A DNA stretch of 7,439 nt, from positions 1 through 7,439 of the forward strand of contig DATGSF010000170.1 of NCBI GenBank assembly GCA_035302865.1. Reading direction: 5' to 3'. Each line of letters begins with the position of its first letter. Within the stretch, counting starts at the first letter, position 1. The stretch comes from DATGSF01 sp035302865. Its GTDB lineage: Bacteria; Bacteroidota; Bacteroidia; Chitinophagales; Chitinophagaceae. Made by a program: the position numbers and the translations under genes. Positions 5,772-7,439 of the stretch are shown here, piece by piece. The notes under the pieces were generated by a model. The model was not told the origin of the DNA and made no database searches. It worked only from the letters and a program-made list of their open reading frames with translations.

Positions 5772-7439
5772 TTACTTAATAATTTCAAACTTTTTAATCA
5801 TCACTCCATTTTGAGTTTCAATGCGTACTGTGTACATTCCAGATGCAAATTGAGAAACTTCCATGCTATGCATTTCAGCAGAATTTGCTTTTCCATCATA
5901 TACTTTTTGACCTACAACATTGTAAATTGTAATATGCTCCATTACAACACCCTCCTCGCCTTCAATAGTAACTTTATCTTTAGCAGGATTTGGATAGATA
6001 GTAATTTGTTTTGCATTATCCAATTCATCAATAGAAACGCCATTATCGCAATTTACTTCTTTAGTAATTACAACATCTTCCGCACAATCATTCACTAAAG
6101 TTACGCTTACAGTATAAGTACCTGAACTTGCATAGTTATGACTGTTATTTGCATTCGTAGTTGTTTCTGTAGGAGAACCATCACCGAAATCCCATATATA
6201 TTCATCCACATTTTGAGGATTGGTAACTGTAAATCCAAATAAGCAATCAAATGCATTATTAGCATTCATACCGCTTGCACTTGGAGCTGGTAATTCTGTG
6301 ATTACAATTTCATCACTTGCAGAACAGTTTCCTTCAGTAACCGTAACAGAATAAGTTCCACCGCTAGTAACATCTAAAGTTTGACCTGTAGAGTTATCAT
6401 TCCACTCATAATTAGCTCCAGGATTACCTGCATCTAAAGTAAGAGTTTCGCCATCACAAATATGGGTATCCGCTCCTAAATCAACAACTGGTAAAGCTTG
6501 AACTGTAACAGTTATAGATTCTGTAGTAGAACAATCACCATCAGTAACAGTTACTGTATAAGTTCCTGCACTATTAACCGTAATTGTTTGCGTAGTTTCA
6601 TTGGTACTCCATTCATAGTCTAATCCTGGATTTCCAGCATCTAAAGTAATGCTTTCTCCTTCACAAATAGTTACATCAGAACCTAAATCAACAATTGGAT
6701 CTTCACAAGAACCTACTTGTAAAGTATAATCTAATGCAGAGCCAAAAGTTTCAGAAGAACAAGGTCCTGGAACGGTAGTACTATAACGAGAACGTAATCT
6801 CAAACGATAAGTTCCACTTGGTGTATTAGCTGGGATATCAATAGTTCCTGTTTGCGTAGCAGAAGCACTATATGTATTTGACACTATTTCTGCTGCATCA
6901 AAAATACCATTTTGGTTCCAATCTACCCATATAACAACTGTATTTGAACCACCTACATAAGTATGTGAAAAATCAATGGTAGTACCTGCATCAGCTATAA
7001 TAGTATCTGTAGCAGAAAAGTTATTATAGTTATAGGTCGATGATGTAGAAAAACTCACATTTTGTATAGCGTTAGAAGTAGAGAAATTAGACGTATAATC
7101 TCCACTCGTATAAATAGGATCACAATAACAATCTGTAACAGGACTAATAGCAACTTCTAAAGCATCTGTAGTATCAGATAAATTACTATTTGTACAAGTA
7201 ACTATCATACGATAATCCATATCTGCATTAATACCATTTGCTATATGTAATGTAGTGCTTGTAGCGCCTGTAATATTTGTCCAAGTATTCTGATTCGATG
7301 GAGATTCTTGCCATTGATACTCAATATCAGCAAAAGCAACACCTTCGCCAATTAATGTAAATGCAACATCAGGGCAAACTGAAGTGTCTGAGGAAGATAA
7401 AGCTGCTGTTGGAGTTCCAGAACAAGGAGTTCCTTGAAT
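5772..7439 (-). CDS. Secreted multidomain protein with T9SS type A sorting domain, C-terminal part (runs off right edge)
   Basis: The frame is open from the right edge to the TAA at 5774-5772: 555 visible residues with the N-terminus outside. An internal Met at 7220 is not the start, because conserved sequence continues upstream of it. Domains in visible numbering: shared PCSG...DCYC module at 4-106; GEVED-type domain at about 107-243, with an EF-hand-like DWNQNGIFDAAE loop at 173-184 and FGSALDYTL where GEVEDYT is usual; two Cys-containing Ig-like repeats at 248-316 and 317-383 (VDLG, then LDAGNPG, YEW, GTY); a PKD domain at about 385-465 with WDFGDGSP; and a type A C-terminal sorting domain at about 480-555, from ITIYPNPAKDKV through YNVVGQKVYDG to a basic KKFEIIK end. 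Such proteins cross the outer membrane by T9SS, lose the sorting domain and are attached or released. No catalytic domain is visible here, so an adhesin or binding role is most likely; a catalytic domain could lie upstream. Confidence 0.93.
   Translation of the reverse strand: MQGTPCSGTPTAALSSSDTSVCPDVAFTLIGEGVAFADIEYQWQESPSNQNTWTNITGATSTTLHIANGINADMDYRMIVTCTNSNLSDTTDALEVAISPVTDCYCDPIYTSGDYTSNFSTSNAIQNVSFSTSSTYNYNNFSATDTIIADAGTTIDFSHTYVGGSNTVVIWVDWNQNGIFDAAEIVSNTYSASATQTGTIDIPANTPSGTYRLRLRSRYSTTVPGPCSSETFGSALDYTLQVGSCEDPIVDLGSDVTICEGESITLDAGNPGLDYEWSTNETTQTITVNSAGTYTVTVTDGDCSTTESITVTVQALPVVDLGADTHICDGETLTLDAGNPGANYEWNDNSTGQTLDVTSGGTYSVTVTEGNCSASDEIVITELPAPSASGMNANNAFDCLFGFTVTNPQNVDEYIWDFGDGSPTETTTNANNSHNYASSGTYTVSVTLVNDCAEDVVITKEVNCDNGVSIDELDNAKQITIYPNPAKDKVTIEGEEGVVMEHITIYNVVGQKVYDGKANSAEMHSMEVSQFASGMYTVRIETQNGVMIKKFEIIK
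6291..6698 (-). repeat. Tandem pair of Ig-like repeats inside the right secreted-protein gene
   Basis: Two adjacent units (6698-6492 and 6491-6291, about 67-69 codons each) encode VDLGxD...IC(E/D)GE...TLDAGNPG...YEW...GTY(T/S)VTVT. By hand they are roughly 60% identical without gaps through most of their length. This indicates duplication of one surface domain, a common pattern in Bacteroidota surface proteins. Confidence 0.85.
7122..7430 (-). repeat. Copy 2 of the 309-bp (103-codon) shared module
   Basis: This is the counterpart of 153-461, equal in length and in the same codon phase of its own gene. In both genes it is followed by a GEVED-type region, so the shared unit is really module plus GEVED-type domain, with the second half more diverged. 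Confidence 0.9.

Noticed and set aside
5811..6098. A 95-codon plus-strand frame opposite the T9SS sorting domain
   Set aside because: It is antisense to a clear PKD/sorting-domain region and has no recognisable features.
7218..7220. The Met codon at 7220 as the start of the right secreted protein
   Set aside because: The same frame is open to the window edge, and the 70 or so residues upstream align with the left paralogue, so this Met is internal.

Overview
The window looks like chromosomal DNA of a low-GC, probably marine or host-associated member of the Bacteroidota (most likely Flavobacteriia). Three independent signs point there. Two large secreted proteins have Bacteroidota surface-protein architecture, one of them ending in a type IX secretion (T9SS) type A sorting domain. 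Promoter elements match the phylum-specific TTG / TAnnTTTG pattern. The starts have no Shine-Dalgarno sequence and lie in A/T-rich leaders. The species cannot be named from the sequence.

Layout, left to right. (1) Positions 1-1091, minus strand: the N-terminal 363 residues of a secreted multidomain protein that runs off the left edge. (2) Positions 1263-2636, minus strand: a single-gene unit encoding a flavin-dependent trimethylamine monooxygenase (Tmm), with a strong hairpin terminator just downstream (1203-1239) and a good Bacteroidota promoter upstream (2843-2872). That promoter implies a leader of about 200 nt containing two perfect inverted repeats and a short direct repeat. (3) Positions 2637-3070: the divergent intergenic region holding these elements and the promoter of the next unit. 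(4) Positions 3071-5584, plus strand: a probable two-gene transcript encoding a TviB/WbpA-type UDP-N-acetylglucosamine 6-dehydrogenase and a GT4-type glycosyltransferase, 15 nt apart. (5) Positions 5711-5757: a bidirectional terminator between converging genes. (6) Positions 5772-7439, minus strand: the C-terminal 555 residues of a second secreted protein (GEVED-like domain, two Ig-like repeats, PKD domain, T9SS type A sorting domain), running off the right edge.

The genes fall into three functional groups. The two outer genes are paralogues: they share a gapless 103-codon module (153-461 and 7122-7430, exactly 6969 bp apart, about 69% identical in protein by hand count) followed by a GEVED-type region. 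The inner plus-strand pair makes an N-acetylglucosaminuronic acid nucleotide sugar and transfers a sugar, so it probably contributes to a surface polysaccharide or glycan. Tmm would oxidise trimethylamine to the osmolyte/piezolyte TMAO; it has its own promoter and terminator, and no partner gene (TMA transporter, TMAO demethylase) is visible here.

I see no RNA gene, CRISPR array, transposase or phage gene. No clearly new system is demonstrable. The best candidates for follow-up are the structured tmm leader and the paralogous surface-protein genes that bracket the other three genes.
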